From Gemmatimonadaceae bacterium (GTDB lineage Bacteria; Gemmatimonadota; Gemmatimonadetes; Gemmatimonadales; Gemmatimonadaceae): a stretch of 64,000 nt of DNA. The stretch lies in assembly GCA_013813715.1 (NCBI GenBank), contig JACCRF010000097.1, forward strand, positions 57,594 through 121,593, written 5' to 3'. A program made the position numbers and the translations under genes. The notes beneath the pieces were generated by a model. The model had not been told where the DNA came from, did no database searches, and worked only from the letters and a program-made list of their open reading frames with translations. This document shows positions 8,892-17,558 of the stretch, piece after piece; position 1 is the stretch's first letter, and every line of letters begins with the position of its first letter.

Positions 8892-10655
8892 TTGGAACAG
8901 GTTCTCACCAGACAGCAGGGCGAGCTCGTCGCACTCGAGCGTAAGCTCGTCATCCGCGTCCGCGACGTACTCGCGAACTCCGACGGGCCCCGAGCCGACC
9001 TCGAGCGGCTCGCGTCGCTCGTCCACGAAATGGACGAACTGTTCCTCCTCGTCGTCGTCGGCGAATACAACAGCGGCAAGAGCACCTTCATAAACGCGCT
9101 GCTTGGCGACGAAGTCTTCGCGATGGGCGACCTGCCGACAACGCGCGCAATCTCTATCCTTCGGTATGGCGAGGCCGGACCACCGGAAGCGATCGGAGAG
9201 AACACCAATCTCTACCATTATCCGCTCGACGTTCTGCACGACCTCGACATCGTCGACACGCCAGGTACGAACTCCATCGAGCGGATGGAAGAGGCAATCA
9301 CCCGCCAGTTCGTTCCCCGCGCCGATCTCGTTCTCTTCGTGACGAGTCTGCTTCAGCCGCTCACCGCGAGCGAGCTGGATTTTCTGGCGCACATTCGCGA
9401 GTGGGGGAAGAAAGTCGTGTTTGTCGTAAACGGTGTGGATCGTCGCAACTCGGACGAGCAGCTCGACCGCGTACGCGAGTATCTGACACGTGAGGTCACA
9501 AGCCGCCTCGGGGGCGTGGCGCCGACGATGTACTTCATCAGTGCGCTCCAGGCCCTGCGTGGAAAGCTCGCTTCGACCGCCGGCGCGCCCATCCCCGACC
9601 CGCGCAACGAGTACCCAGCGCTCGAGCGTTATGTGCTCGAAACCCTCCGCGAGACGGAGCGCGTACGGCTCAAGCTTCTCACTCCCCTCGGTGTGCTGCG
9701 CCACCTGCTCAAGGGAAACGTCGCCGCGCTTGAAGGCCGCCTTGTTGTCGTGCACGAGGACGCGCGAGTGCTTCGCTCGATCCGCGACCAGCTCGACGCC
9801 TACACCGCCGAGATGCGCACTGATTCCGAGCGCTACCTCATTGAGGTCCGGAACGTTCTCTACGAACTGGAACGCCGCGGCCGGTCGTGGTTCGAGCGCA
9901 CCATCCGGATCGGCAACGCCAACTTTCTCCGCAACAAAGAGGCAGTCGAGAACCGCTTCCGAGCTGAGGTCGTCCAGGACACGCCCCAGGCAATCGAGAA
10001 CGTCGTGCACCGAATGGTGGATTGGACTGTGCAGCGTAATCTCAAGCTCTGGAGCACGGTATTCGCCGAGCTCGACGCGCACACGGCGCGGCTCCGGGAG
10101 TCGGGCGCGCTCGCGGCACACGGTGACACCGAGTTCCAATACAATAGAGAGGAGTTGTTCGCACGACTCCGCGAGCCAATCGAGCGACGGTTGAGCGATT
10201 TCGACGCCGAGCGCGAAGCCCGGCAGATCACTGAGTCGGTAAAGGAAGCGGTAATGTCCGCGTTCGGCGTCAACGTCCTTGCAATTGGCCTCGGCGGAAT
10301 TCTCGTCGCCGCCTTCACGACGGCCGCACTCGACGTGACCGGCGTTCTTACAGCGACAATCTTCGCGATCGCCGGCTGGCTCATCATACCGGCGCGCCGC
10401 AAGCAGCTCATCAAGGACTTCGAGACAAAGATCGCGAAGCTGAACGAAGACCTGGCAGCGCTGCTCCGGGCAAAGTTCGAAGAGCAGCTCACGCGGTACG
10501 AGCGTCAACTGCTCGAAGTCGTCGCACCCTACGAGAGATTTCTCGAAACAGAGCGCACGAAACTCGATAAGGGGCTCGATGAGCTGAGGCAGGCCGAGGG
10601 CGAAGTCGTCGCGCTCGAGCAGCGTGTAGAGAAGACGTTTCCAGCATCTTCCTGA
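8892..10655 (+). CDS. Dynamin-like large GTPase, membrane-associated
   Basis: 587 residues. The GTPase domain has P-loop GEYNSGKST (57-65), switch-I threonines LPTTRA (about 81-86) and G3 DTPG (122-125). The G4 position reads VVNGVDR (178-184), so the usual NKxD lysine is glycine. A helical stalk follows, then two hydrophobic segments around residues 455-505 (VLAIGLGGILVAAFTTAALD; ATIFAIAGWLIIP) and a C-terminal coiled coil. Bacterial dynamin-like proteins remodel or protect membranes. The start is TTG, because an in-frame TGA lies two codons upstream. It is a single gene, with no second dynamin partner in the window. Confidence 0.87.
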   Translation: MEQVLTRQQGELVALERKLVIRVRDVLANSDGPRADLERLASLVHEMDELFLLVVVGEYNSGKSTFINALLGDEVFAMGDLPTTRAISILRYGEAGPPEAIGENTNLYHYPLDVLHDLDIVDTPGTNSIERMEEAITRQFVPRADLVLFVTSLLQPLTASELDFLAHIREWGKKVVFVVNGVDRRNSDEQLDRVREYLTREVTSRLGGVAPTMYFISALQALRGKLASTAGAPIPDPRNEYPALERYVLETLRETERVRLKLLTPLGVLRHLLKGNVAALEGRLVVVHEDARVLRSIRDQLDAYTAEMRTDSERYLIEVRNVLYELERRGRSWFERTIRIGNANFLRNKEAVENRFRAEVVQDTPQAIENVVHRMVDWTVQRNLKLWSTVFAELDAHTARLRESGALAAHGDTEFQYNREELFARLREPIERRLSDFDAEREARQITESVKEAVMSAFGVNVLAIGLGGILVAAFTTAALDVTGVLTATIFAIAGWLIIPARRKQLIKDFETKIAKLNEDLAALLRAKFEEQLTRYERQLLEVVAPYERFLETERTKLDKGLDELRQAEGEVVALEQRVEKTFPASS

Positions 10656-10720
10656 GCGACGCGCCCGAAAACGTGCGCTGAAGATGTTCCGGCCGCACGC
10701 GGGCGAAACACTTCACCACT

Positions 10721-11599
10721 CTACGCTTCCGCCACTCTCCGGGCCGCGAAATCGCGCACGGTCAACATCGTAGCCGGCGAATACTCGCTCGATCGGGCGA
10801 CATCATCGAGACGCGCCAGGCCGAGCATCAGTCCGGCGAACGTCTTCTGGAAGGGATCGGTCGCTCCACGCCATTGCGCTTCCAGCGCCGATTCCGGAAC
10901 TTCAGTAACGGCGAGCGGCTTGCCTGCAGCTAGCTCGAATATCTTCACCACTTCCCGCTGTGTGACCGCTTCGGGACCGGTAAACGTGATCGTCGAGTTG
11001 CGAGCCGCCGGCGTCATCGCCACATTCACGGCAACCTTGGCCACATCGGCGCCGGAAACGTAGCCGACCTTCCCGTTTCCTGTGCCGTAAATCTTCACCT
11101 GCCCCGATGACAGGTCCGCGAACAGCATCGGGCCGAGCCACGCGTCCATGAACGGACTCGGCCTGAGAATCGTGAACGCGATACCGCTCGATCGTAGATG
11201 ATTCTCGACAGCCAGCTTCCCCTCAGTCAGCGGAGTATCGGGAAACCGCTCTGCATCGAACGAAAGGAAAACGAAGTGTTCCGCTCCCGCGGCGACAGCG
11301 GCGTCAATAAGCGAGATCGTCCCCGCCTTATCCGTATCGGCGAAGGAGTCGCCGGGCTGAGCGGTGACGATCATCGAGACTGTGGAGATGACTGTTCGCG
11401 CGCCTTCGCACGCCTTGTCGAGAGAGGCGCGGTCCTTCAGGTCGCCGACGACCGGCTCGGCACCCAGCTCAGTGAGCCTGGCAACTTTTTCAGGCGCTGA
11501 TGTCGCGCGAACGAGCCCGCGCACGGCTTCGCCTTTCTCGCGCAGCAATCGGACGATTTCCGAGCCGACGGCGCCAGTGGAACCCGCTACCAGAATCAT
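10721..11599 (-). CDS. NmrA-like NAD(P)-binding reductase (atypical SDR)
   Basis: 292 residues from ATG 11599, preceded by AGGAG at 6-base spacing; the frame is open further upstream but that part is not protein-like. Starts directly with a Rossmann motif, MILVAGSTGAVGSEIVRLL (GxxGxxG). It continues with the NmrA-like pattern GLVRATSAPEKVARL, GAEPVVGDLKDRASL and FTILRPSPFMD. These proteins act as NAD(P)H-dependent reductases or redox-sensing regulators. The substrate cannot be read from the sequence. It is followed tail to tail by the dynamin-like gene. Confidence 0.85.
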   Translation of the reverse strand: MILVAGSTGAVGSEIVRLLREKGEAVRGLVRATSAPEKVARLTELGAEPVVGDLKDRASLDKACEGARTVISTVSMIVTAQPGDSFADTDKAGTISLIDAAVAAGAEHFVFLSFDAERFPDTPLTEGKLAVENHLRSSGIAFTILRPSPFMDAWLGPMLFADLSSGQVKIYGTGNGKVGYVSGADVAKVAVNVAMTPAARNSTITFTGPEAVTQREVVKIFELAAGKPLAVTEVPESALEAQWRGATDPFQKTFAGLMLGLARLDDVARSSEYSPATMLTVRDFAARRVAEA

Positions 11600-11652
11600 T
11601 GCTGCTCCTGTGTTGGCTGGACGATGAGTATGACGCGTGCCAGGCTGGTTGG

Positions 11653-12063
11653 CTAGCTCAGACCATCGGTGTCTTCGCGCCTCTGACTGAGCGAAGCGCT
11701 TCTGCGGCTCAGGCCCCTGAAGGCGAGAAAATAAGCGATGACGTTCACGCCGAGGGCAAGCGCCCCGAGCACCCATTGAGTCTGGCGACTCAAAGCGGCC
11801 GGGTACAGCATCGGGATCACGTAGTGCTCGATGAATCCGCCCTCATATCCAGCCTGCCCTCCGCGTGCGCGAAGCGTGTTTTCCAGCGGCGTGAGCGGAC
11901 AGATCCAGCCGGCGAATTCGATCAACACGCCCCACACCGCAGCCGGGGCATGCGCGAAGATGAGCTTCGGCCACCGCCGGAGCAGAAATCCGCCAAGCAC
12001 CACGAACAACACAAAGGCCAGGTGCACGACGACGACAGCGTCGGCAAGCCAGCGGTACATCAT
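11653..12063 (-). CDS. DUF2784 family membrane protein
   Basis: 136 residues with three or four hydrophobic segments: VVVVHLAFVLFVVLGGFLL (about 9-27), AAVWGVLIEFAGWICPLTP (about 41-59) and WVLGALALGVNVIAYFLAF (about 97-115). The conserved FAGWICPLTPLE and GGFIEHY blocks identify DUF2784, an uncharacterised inner-membrane family. Its ATG overlaps the stop of the DinB gene upstream by one base (TGATG), so the two are translationally coupled. Confidence 0.83.
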   Translation of the reverse strand: MMYRWLADAVVVVHLAFVLFVVLGGFLLRRWPKLIFAHAPAAVWGVLIEFAGWICPLTPLENTLRARGGQAGYEGGFIEHYVIPMLYPAALSRQTQWVLGALALGVNVIAYFLAFRGLSRRSASLSQRREDTDGLS

Positions 12064-12590
12064 CAGGGGTCTTTGTGCGCGGGCAGCTCGCGGATCGACA
12101 TCGTGTCCACCACGCCCGCATGCGGAGTCAGGATCCTCCGATGGTAGTCGAGCTGGCCGAGGTGATACGCGAGGTGTACTGCCAGGTGCACGAGAAACTC
12201 GGCGGTGCGAACCCGGCGATCTCCAATTGGAAGCGGGTAAGCGGCTGCGAGTTGTGCGTCTTCGATCCGCTCGAGCGCGGCCTCGATCTCGACGAGCGTC
12301 GCCTGCACTTCCTGCTGAAGTTCTGCCCGCGACAGGCCGCGCATGGAGAACTCCGCTTCGCGATTCCGCGCGTACGCGCTGCCGCCAAGCACCGTTCCGA
12401 AAAAGTGCCGGAGATTTCCGGCGAGGTGTAGGACAAGTGTGCCACCTGAATTCGAGATGCCGGGCGCCGTCTTCCAGATCGACTCGTCGTCGGGGTACGC
12501 CGCGATCTGGCTGTCCAGCGCGCGAAGGTCGCGCAGGAGCACGACGCGCAGCGCGTCGCGGAGGATCAGGGAATGGTCAGGCACGTGCAT
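12063..12590 (-). CDS. DinB-like four-helix-bundle protein
   Basis: 175 residues with the DinB/DUF1572-like pattern: LVLHLAGNLRHFFG in the first half, and HLAVHLAYHLGQLDYHR near residues 136-152. These supply the usual three histidines that bind a metal ion in the family. DinB-superfamily members include thiol-dependent S-transferases using bacillithiol or mycothiol, but most, as here, have no known substrate. First gene of a two-gene coupled unit with the DUF2784 gene. Confidence 0.82.
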   Translation of the reverse strand: MHVPDHSLILRDALRVVLLRDLRALDSQIAAYPDDESIWKTAPGISNSGGTLVLHLAGNLRHFFGTVLGGSAYARNREAEFSMRGLSRAELQQEVQATLVEIEAALERIEDAQLAAAYPLPIGDRRVRTAEFLVHLAVHLAYHLGQLDYHRRILTPHAGVVDTMSIRELPAHKDP

Positions 12591-12687
12591 GGTGCTGAAA
12601 GGTGCAACGGCTTCGGACAGCGGGCTACCATACCCTCGTCATTTCGATATTAGCGCGAGATCGTTGACTCGAGCTGCTCAGCCTCCT

Positions 12688-13563
12688 TCAGACATCACAG
12701 ATGGTCACGGCCTGCCTCAACGATGTCAACGGATCCCGCGTCGGCACGAACTCATGCGCGAAAAACCCTTTGAACCCAGTATCAACGATCGCCTTCGCCA
12801 CCGCGCGCCAGTTGAGCTCCTGCGTCTCGTCCAGCTCGTGGCGTCCTGGCACTCCGCCGGTATGAAAGTGCGCGATGTGCGCAATGTTGTCGCGGATGGT
12901 CCGGATTACGTCTCCCTCCATGATCTGCATGTGGTAGATGTCGTAGAGGAGTTTCACGCGCGGCGAACCCACATTCCTGATCACTTCGACGCCGAATGCA
13001 GTGTGATCGCCATGATAGTCATGGTGATCCACCTTGCTGTTGAGAAGCTCCAGACAGATGGTCACTTTGTGCTCTTCGGCGAGCGGCGCGATTCGCTTCA
13101 ATCCTTCACTGGATGCCGCGATCCCCTCGGCATCACTTCGCCCCTGGCGATTCCCGAACATCGCGATGACGTTCGGCACGCCATGCCTCGCCGCGAGCGG
13201 AATCGTACGCTCCAGCTCGCTGAGCAGCATCGCGTGACTGGCGCGATTGTTGAACCCGTTGCTGAGAAAGTCACGCCGATCGGCGGGATACCCCATCGAG
13301 CAGACGAGACCGTGTTCGCGGACTGTCTCCCAGTCACCCGGCTGAAGGAGATCGATGGCCTTGAGGCCCATCGCCGCGCCGGCCTTGCAGAAATCAGCAA
13401 GCGGAATTCGCGCGTAAGGCCAGCGCGAAACCGACTGTTTGAGACGTCCCTTGCGCTTCAATCGCGGCGTGGCTGCCTGCGAGGGATCAAAGTTCGTCAA
13501 TACTGCAGCGGCAGCAGCAGTTGCCGCTGCTGCCAGCATCTTGCGCCGCTTGATGGAAGTCAA
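12688..13563 (-). CDS. Secreted hydroxypyruvate isomerase-like TIM barrel
   Basis: 291 residues. The N-terminus (KRRKMLAAAATAAAAAV) resembles a twin-arginine signal. The barrel shows the hydroxypyruvate isomerase-like sequence VTICLELLNSKVDHHDY, KLLYDIYHMQIMEGD and GFFAHEFVPTRDP, where the Glu, Asp and final Glu are probable metal ligands. Third gene of an operon with a second TIM barrel (17-base gap) and a DUF1080 protein. This context suggests processing of keto-sugars or oxidised glycosides outside the cytoplasm rather than glyoxylate metabolism. Confidence 0.82.
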   Translation of the reverse strand: MTSIKRRKMLAAAATAAAAAVLTNFDPSQAATPRLKRKGRLKQSVSRWPYARIPLADFCKAGAAMGLKAIDLLQPGDWETVREHGLVCSMGYPADRRDFLSNGFNNRASHAMLLSELERTIPLAARHGVPNVIAMFGNRQGRSDAEGIAASSEGLKRIAPLAEEHKVTICLELLNSKVDHHDYHGDHTAFGVEVIRNVGSPRVKLLYDIYHMQIMEGDVIRTIRDNIAHIAHFHTGGVPGRHELDETQELNWRAVAKAIVDTGFKGFFAHEFVPTRDPLTSLRQAVTICDV

Positions 13564-13580
13564 CGCGCCCTACCTCACGA

Positions 13581-14456
13581 TCAGAACTTCAGACTGGCCA
13601 GGTATTCGTAGCTCGTCTTCGCGCTCCCGAGCGCAGACGGCTCAGGATTGTCATGCTCCACGAAAAAGTGCCGGATACCTGCCTTCTCCCGCGCGGCGAA
13701 TATGCGCGCGAAATCGATCGCGCCGCGGCCCACGTCGACCATGCGCTGCTGCGGCGAGCCGTCCATATCCTTCACATGCACCAACTCGAAGCGGCCCGGG
13801 TGTCGGTCGAAGTACGCAATCGGGCTCTGACCGCCTTTCGTGATCCAGAAAAGATCCAGCTCCATCGCGACCAGCGCAGGGTTGGTTCGCTCGAGGAGAA
13901 TATCATAGGGAAGTTTTCCCTCCATCGGTACGAACTCGAAATCATGATTGTGGTACGCGAAACGAACGCCGGCCCGCTTCGCCGCTTCGCCGGCCACGTT
14001 GAAAGAGTCTGCCAGCCTCCGATAATCGTCGAGCGTCTTCCGCTCCTCTGTCGTTAGAAACGCGACTATCAGGTATCTGTGCCCTATGATCTTGCCGGCC
14101 TCGATCGTCTTATCCCAGTCCTTTGACAGGGCCGCGGCGCTGCCAATGTGAGCCGCCGGCGCGGTCAAACCATTGCGGTCGAGCACCGCGCGGACATCGG
14201 CTGGCGAACGGCCGAAGTAGCCGGCGAATTCAACTTCCTTGAAGCCGATTGCCGCGACACGAGCAATGGTGCCGTCGAAGTCCTTCTCCATGTCGTTTCG
14301 CACGGTGTAGAGCTGGAGGCCGACACGGTCGAGCGTTCCTCGTTGCGGTACTCTCGCGACCGGCTGCTCGACCGTGGGGCTCGGCTTCGAGCACCCCAGC
14401 GCCGCGCCGGCCGTACCAGCGCCGAGCGCTTTGACAAAAGTCCGGCGGTCGATCAT
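13581..14456 (-). CDS. Tat-exported sugar phosphate isomerase/epimerase-like lipoprotein
   Basis: 291 residues from ATG 14456, preceded by a GGGGGT-like Shine-Dalgarno. The N-terminus MIDRRTFVKALGAGTAG has the twin-arginine motif and continues to a lipobox ALGC, so the folded protein is probably exported by Tat and lipidated. AP-endonuclease-2-like TIM-barrel blocks follow: GLQLYTVRNDMEKDF, FKEVEFAGYFG, FAYHNHDFEF, MELDLFWITKGG and FVEHDNPEPS. The ligand is presumably a sugar. It sits 16 bases downstream of the DUF1080 gene in the same operon. Confidence 0.84.
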   Translation of the reverse strand: MIDRRTFVKALGAGTAGAALGCSKPSPTVEQPVARVPQRGTLDRVGLQLYTVRNDMEKDFDGTIARVAAIGFKEVEFAGYFGRSPADVRAVLDRNGLTAPAAHIGSAAALSKDWDKTIEAGKIIGHRYLIVAFLTTEERKTLDDYRRLADSFNVAGEAAKRAGVRFAYHNHDFEFVPMEGKLPYDILLERTNPALVAMELDLFWITKGGQSPIAYFDRHPGRFELVHVKDMDGSPQQRMVDVGRGAIDFARIFAAREKAGIRHFFVEHDNPEPSALGSAKTSYEYLASLKF

Positions 14457-14472
14457 CGCATCACCCCCCTGG

Positions 14473-15204
14473 TTACGGAAGCACACGAATCCTGATGTTG
14501 CGGAACTCCACCCGGTCGCCGTGATCCTGGAGCCCGATGTGCCCTTCCGCCGCTTTTCCGTAAAGCGGCATTTCGTTGAACTTGCTCTTCGCCACGATGT
14601 CCTTCCACTCCGTGCTTCCCAGCTCATATTCGAGGAGCTTGACGCCGTTCAGCCAGTGTTCGACGTGATTGCCGTTCACGAGCAGGCGCGCGTCGTTCCA
14701 CTCGCCGGCTGGACGCACGACTCCGCGTGGAGCCGGATAGATCCCGTAACTGGCACCGGCGGAAGTGAGCGGTGACTTGCCATCCACATGCCGCGCGTCG
14801 TCGAGAACCTGCATCTCCGGTGCGCTCTGCCAGATGTTGTCGCTCCCCTCAGTGGCACGATAGAAGATTCCGCTGTTGCCTCCCTCGGAGACTTTCCAGT
14901 CGAGCGCCAGGTCGAAGTTGCGGTACTGCTCCGCGGTAATGATGTCGCCGGCGTCCTGACCCGTCCGTACGAGTGAGCCGTCGGTCACCTGCCATCCGGG
15001 GGAGACGGCTGGCTTGCGGTAGCCGCGCCAGCCAGTGGTCGTCCGACCATCAAACAGCAGACGCCATCCTTCGTTCGTCTCACGTTGAGACAGCACGTTT
15101 GCGGTCATTTGGCCATCCGGGGTCGAATTCCTGGGGGCGCACGCGCCCACACCTGCGACCACCGCGAGCACTGCGCCGGCACTCACTAGCACTCTGTAAT
15201 TCAT
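14473..15204 (-). CDS. 3-keto-glycoside hydrolase-like lipoprotein (DUF1080)
   Basis: 243 residues with signal peptide and lipobox GVGAC (Cys about 22). The DUF1080 jelly-roll core is recognisable: GWRLLFDGRTTTGWRGY, NFDLALDWKVSEGGNSGIFYR, APEMQVLDDARH, GEWNDARLLVNGNHVEHWLNG and GHIGLQDHGDRVEFRNIRI. Characterised relatives cleave 3-keto-disaccharides or 3-keto-glycosides. It leads a compact operon with two exported sugar-isomerase-like proteins, which supports a periplasmic sugar pathway. Confidence 0.88.
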   Translation of the reverse strand: MNYRVLVSAGAVLAVVAGVGACAPRNSTPDGQMTANVLSQRETNEGWRLLFDGRTTTGWRGYRKPAVSPGWQVTDGSLVRTGQDAGDIITAEQYRNFDLALDWKVSEGGNSGIFYRATEGSDNIWQSAPEMQVLDDARHVDGKSPLTSAGASYGIYPAPRGVVRPAGEWNDARLLVNGNHVEHWLNGVKLLEYELGSTEWKDIVAKSKFNEMPLYGKAAEGHIGLQDHGDRVEFRNIRIRVLP

Positions 15205-15320
15205 GATGTATTAAAGAGAAGGGGCCTTGAACGTACCGCGCGGCGCGCCGCACCGGAAGCAGGCAGAGGATGCCGCTCTCTGCCGTGTCCTATCCGTTCA
15301 AATCTGCCCCACCGCTTCTC

Positions 15321-17558
15321 CTAGAAGCCCTGGCCTATCCTTCCGGTGAACTTCCAGTCGCCGGCCCGGTCGATTGGCCGCGTGACGCCAAAGGCGAGCG
15401 CCCCGCTGAAGAAAGTCATGAGCAGCTCGGCCGAAGCGCGCGTACCCTCCGTGGGCCGCGAAAGCGGGACGGCGAGTCCCGAAGCGCTGTCTGTCCGGGC
15501 TCCAAGTTCGAAAAGCGCACGCTGGGCGCGCGGACCGGAAATTTCTGTCCATCCCCCGTGAATCCCCGCGGCGAGCCCGGGGGCGAGCCCTGGCATAATC
15601 AACCGACTCGGCAATCGTATCGGCGCACTCAGCAGTGGTAACGTGTAGCCCGCGACGGCGCGCAGGATCGCAGCGCGATCGCCCGCGAACTCCTTGTAGC
15701 CATAGCCGCCCAGGCCCTGCTCGCTGCCGATCTCGAACATCACCTGCGGGGCGGGCGTGCCGAGCAATGTTCCCGCGTCGCCGCGCGCGTAAAGCTGGAA
15801 GGGGCCGATCTCGCGGCGCACGGCCGTGCGAAGCTCGAGCCGCTGCCACCGAACATCGCCGTCGGCACGCTCATAGTTGAGTCGCACCCCGACACCACGA
15901 TCCACGAACAGGCCGCTCACATTCGGGTTTACTTCGAACGACGCCGCAGTCCTGAAGTAATTCCCCTCTCTGATGCCGCGGTTCGGCCTGAATGCTTCGC
16001 CCTCTCCCACGTACAATCCCTGCGAGACGCTTTGACGTACGGCATTGTCGGATGCCGGTCCGATGTCGAGCCGAACGAGCGACCGCCGCCGTAATCCGAG
16101 CATACGGGTGACGGACAGCGTCGCGCCCCGGCGATCCAGATAATCGAAGTCATCCCTGCTGCCAAGCAGCGCCGACAGCGTCGCGCCCCAGGAGAGCGGG
16201 AGCTGAAAGTCATTCGTGTGCGGCAACGCTCGCTCGATGCGGATTCCCGTGGTCGTCCGTCCGAGCGTTCGCTGGAGGCCGACGGCGCCGCGCGCGGTGC
16301 CCTCGTGCCACGCCCAGCCGGCTGATCCCCGGATCGAGAGGCCCGGTGCCGCGTCGCGAAAGTCGTGGCCTGCGGCGATTCCTGTGAATACACCTTCGAT
16401 TCGATTGAAGCGGAATACTTCGCTCAAGGTCAGCGGGCGAAATCGCACCGTCGCGTCTCCCATCGTTCGCCACGCCCCGGGGGCCAGGTCGTCGAACTCG
16501 GCGAAATACACGTCGGTGCTCGCCGCGCCGATGGGTTGCCGCCAATCATCGAAGCGTTGCTGCCTCGCCGCGGATGCGAACGTGAGATTGTGCCGCACGC
16601 CGGCCGGCGCCTCCGGCCCAGTCCATGATGAGTCGTTCGCACGAATGCCGTAGAAGCGGGACACGAGGCGCACGATGCTACGGAACTCGCCGAACAGTGC
16701 GATGCGAGCCTGGATCTCGGTGCGTTGAAACGCGGGAAGCCAGTACTCCCCATCGATCTCCACGTTCACCAGCTCGACGAACGACGCCCCGCTCACTCCG
16801 GGAATACGGCTGCCCGATTTGATCGTGACCTTGCCGTCCTCCAGCTCCACGATGCGGCCGCGCATCCGGACGATCTGCTTCCGGTCTGCGTCGAGGTACA
16901 TGTCGCCGAAGAAGAGAATCGCGTCGCCGGGCGCGTCAGGGCGCGGTGTGACGCGGATACGCGCGAGCGGGATGCGCCGGCCGCTCGTCGAAAAGAGCGT
17001 GACCACGGTATCGCCGCCGGCATACATATAGTATGTGTCCCGATTCGTCGCGAGCGGGTGGATGGCGTAGCTGCCACTGCTCGGATTGATCGTCCGGTTC
17101 GAGGCCGTCGCCGATGTGACGCCCAGCTGGAGCCGGTTGCCGTATAGCGTCGGCGTTGTCCAACCCCCGAAGATCGACATTAGCGAGAAGGTCGGACCCA
17201 CGAATTGATTGCGGTAACCGATCACGCGCTGGTCGTAGCGATCAGCCGTACGGAAGCGTACGTCGCTCGCGATCTGCTCGAGCTGGGCGGTGCGCTCGCG
17301 CCCGCCAGAGTCGACCAATGCCAGGGACATCTCGGATTCGACCCGGGCGCGATATGCGCGCAAACGGTCGGGAATCTGTGCGTTTACTCGTGCCGCTTCG
17401 GCGAGAAAAGCGGACAGCGACGACGTTTGAGCGGATGCGAGAACCTGTCCCGACAACGCCGGTGCGCCGGCCACGATGAATACGGTAAAGACGCACGCGC
17501 ATAGCCCGAGGGGACGTGCTACTCGCGTGTGACTGTCTCCTCGCCTTTGCGCGGCCAA
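15321..17558 (-). CDS. Large outer-membrane beta-barrel protein, DUF5686/BamA-like
   Basis: 745 residues with an N-terminal signal (CACVFTVFIVAGAPALSG), a soluble first half (DAILFFGDMYLDADRKQIVRMRG; VEIDGEYWLPAFQRTEIQAR) and a long C-terminal barrel of alternating strands ending GDWKFTGRIGQGF. The order resembles DUF5686-type surface proteins. The 5' end overlaps the M20 gene by 40 bases and the start is a TTG without a clear Shine-Dalgarno; no better in-frame start precedes the signal. GAGGAG at the end of the M20 frame has no start codon at usable spacing. Function unknown. Confidence 0.75.
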   Translation of the reverse strand: MAAQRRGDSHTRVARPLGLCACVFTVFIVAGAPALSGQVLASAQTSSLSAFLAEAARVNAQIPDRLRAYRARVESEMSLALVDSGGRERTAQLEQIASDVRFRTADRYDQRVIGYRNQFVGPTFSLMSIFGGWTTPTLYGNRLQLGVTSATASNRTINPSSGSYAIHPLATNRDTYYMYAGGDTVVTLFSTSGRRIPLARIRVTPRPDAPGDAILFFGDMYLDADRKQIVRMRGRIVELEDGKVTIKSGSRIPGVSGASFVELVNVEIDGEYWLPAFQRTEIQARIALFGEFRSIVRLVSRFYGIRANDSSWTGPEAPAGVRHNLTFASAARQQRFDDWRQPIGAASTDVYFAEFDDLAPGAWRTMGDATVRFRPLTLSEVFRFNRIEGVFTGIAAGHDFRDAAPGLSIRGSAGWAWHEGTARGAVGLQRTLGRTTTGIRIERALPHTNDFQLPLSWGATLSALLGSRDDFDYLDRRGATLSVTRMLGLRRRSLVRLDIGPASDNAVRQSVSQGLYVGEGEAFRPNRGIREGNYFRTAASFEVNPNVSGLFVDRGVGVRLNYERADGDVRWQRLELRTAVRREIGPFQLYARGDAGTLLGTPAPQVMFEIGSEQGLGGYGYKEFAGDRAAILRAVAGYTLPLLSAPIRLPSRLIMPGLAPGLAAGIHGGWTEISGPRAQRALFELGARTDSASGLAVPLSRPTEGTRASAELLMTFFSGALAFGVTRPIDRAGDWKFTGRIGQGF

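Noticed and set aside
8820..10508. A 562-codon open frame on the minus strand opposite the dynamin-like gene
   Set aside because: It lies fully opposite a gene with intact GTPase motifs and shows no domain of its own; GC-rich codon use creates such antisense frames.
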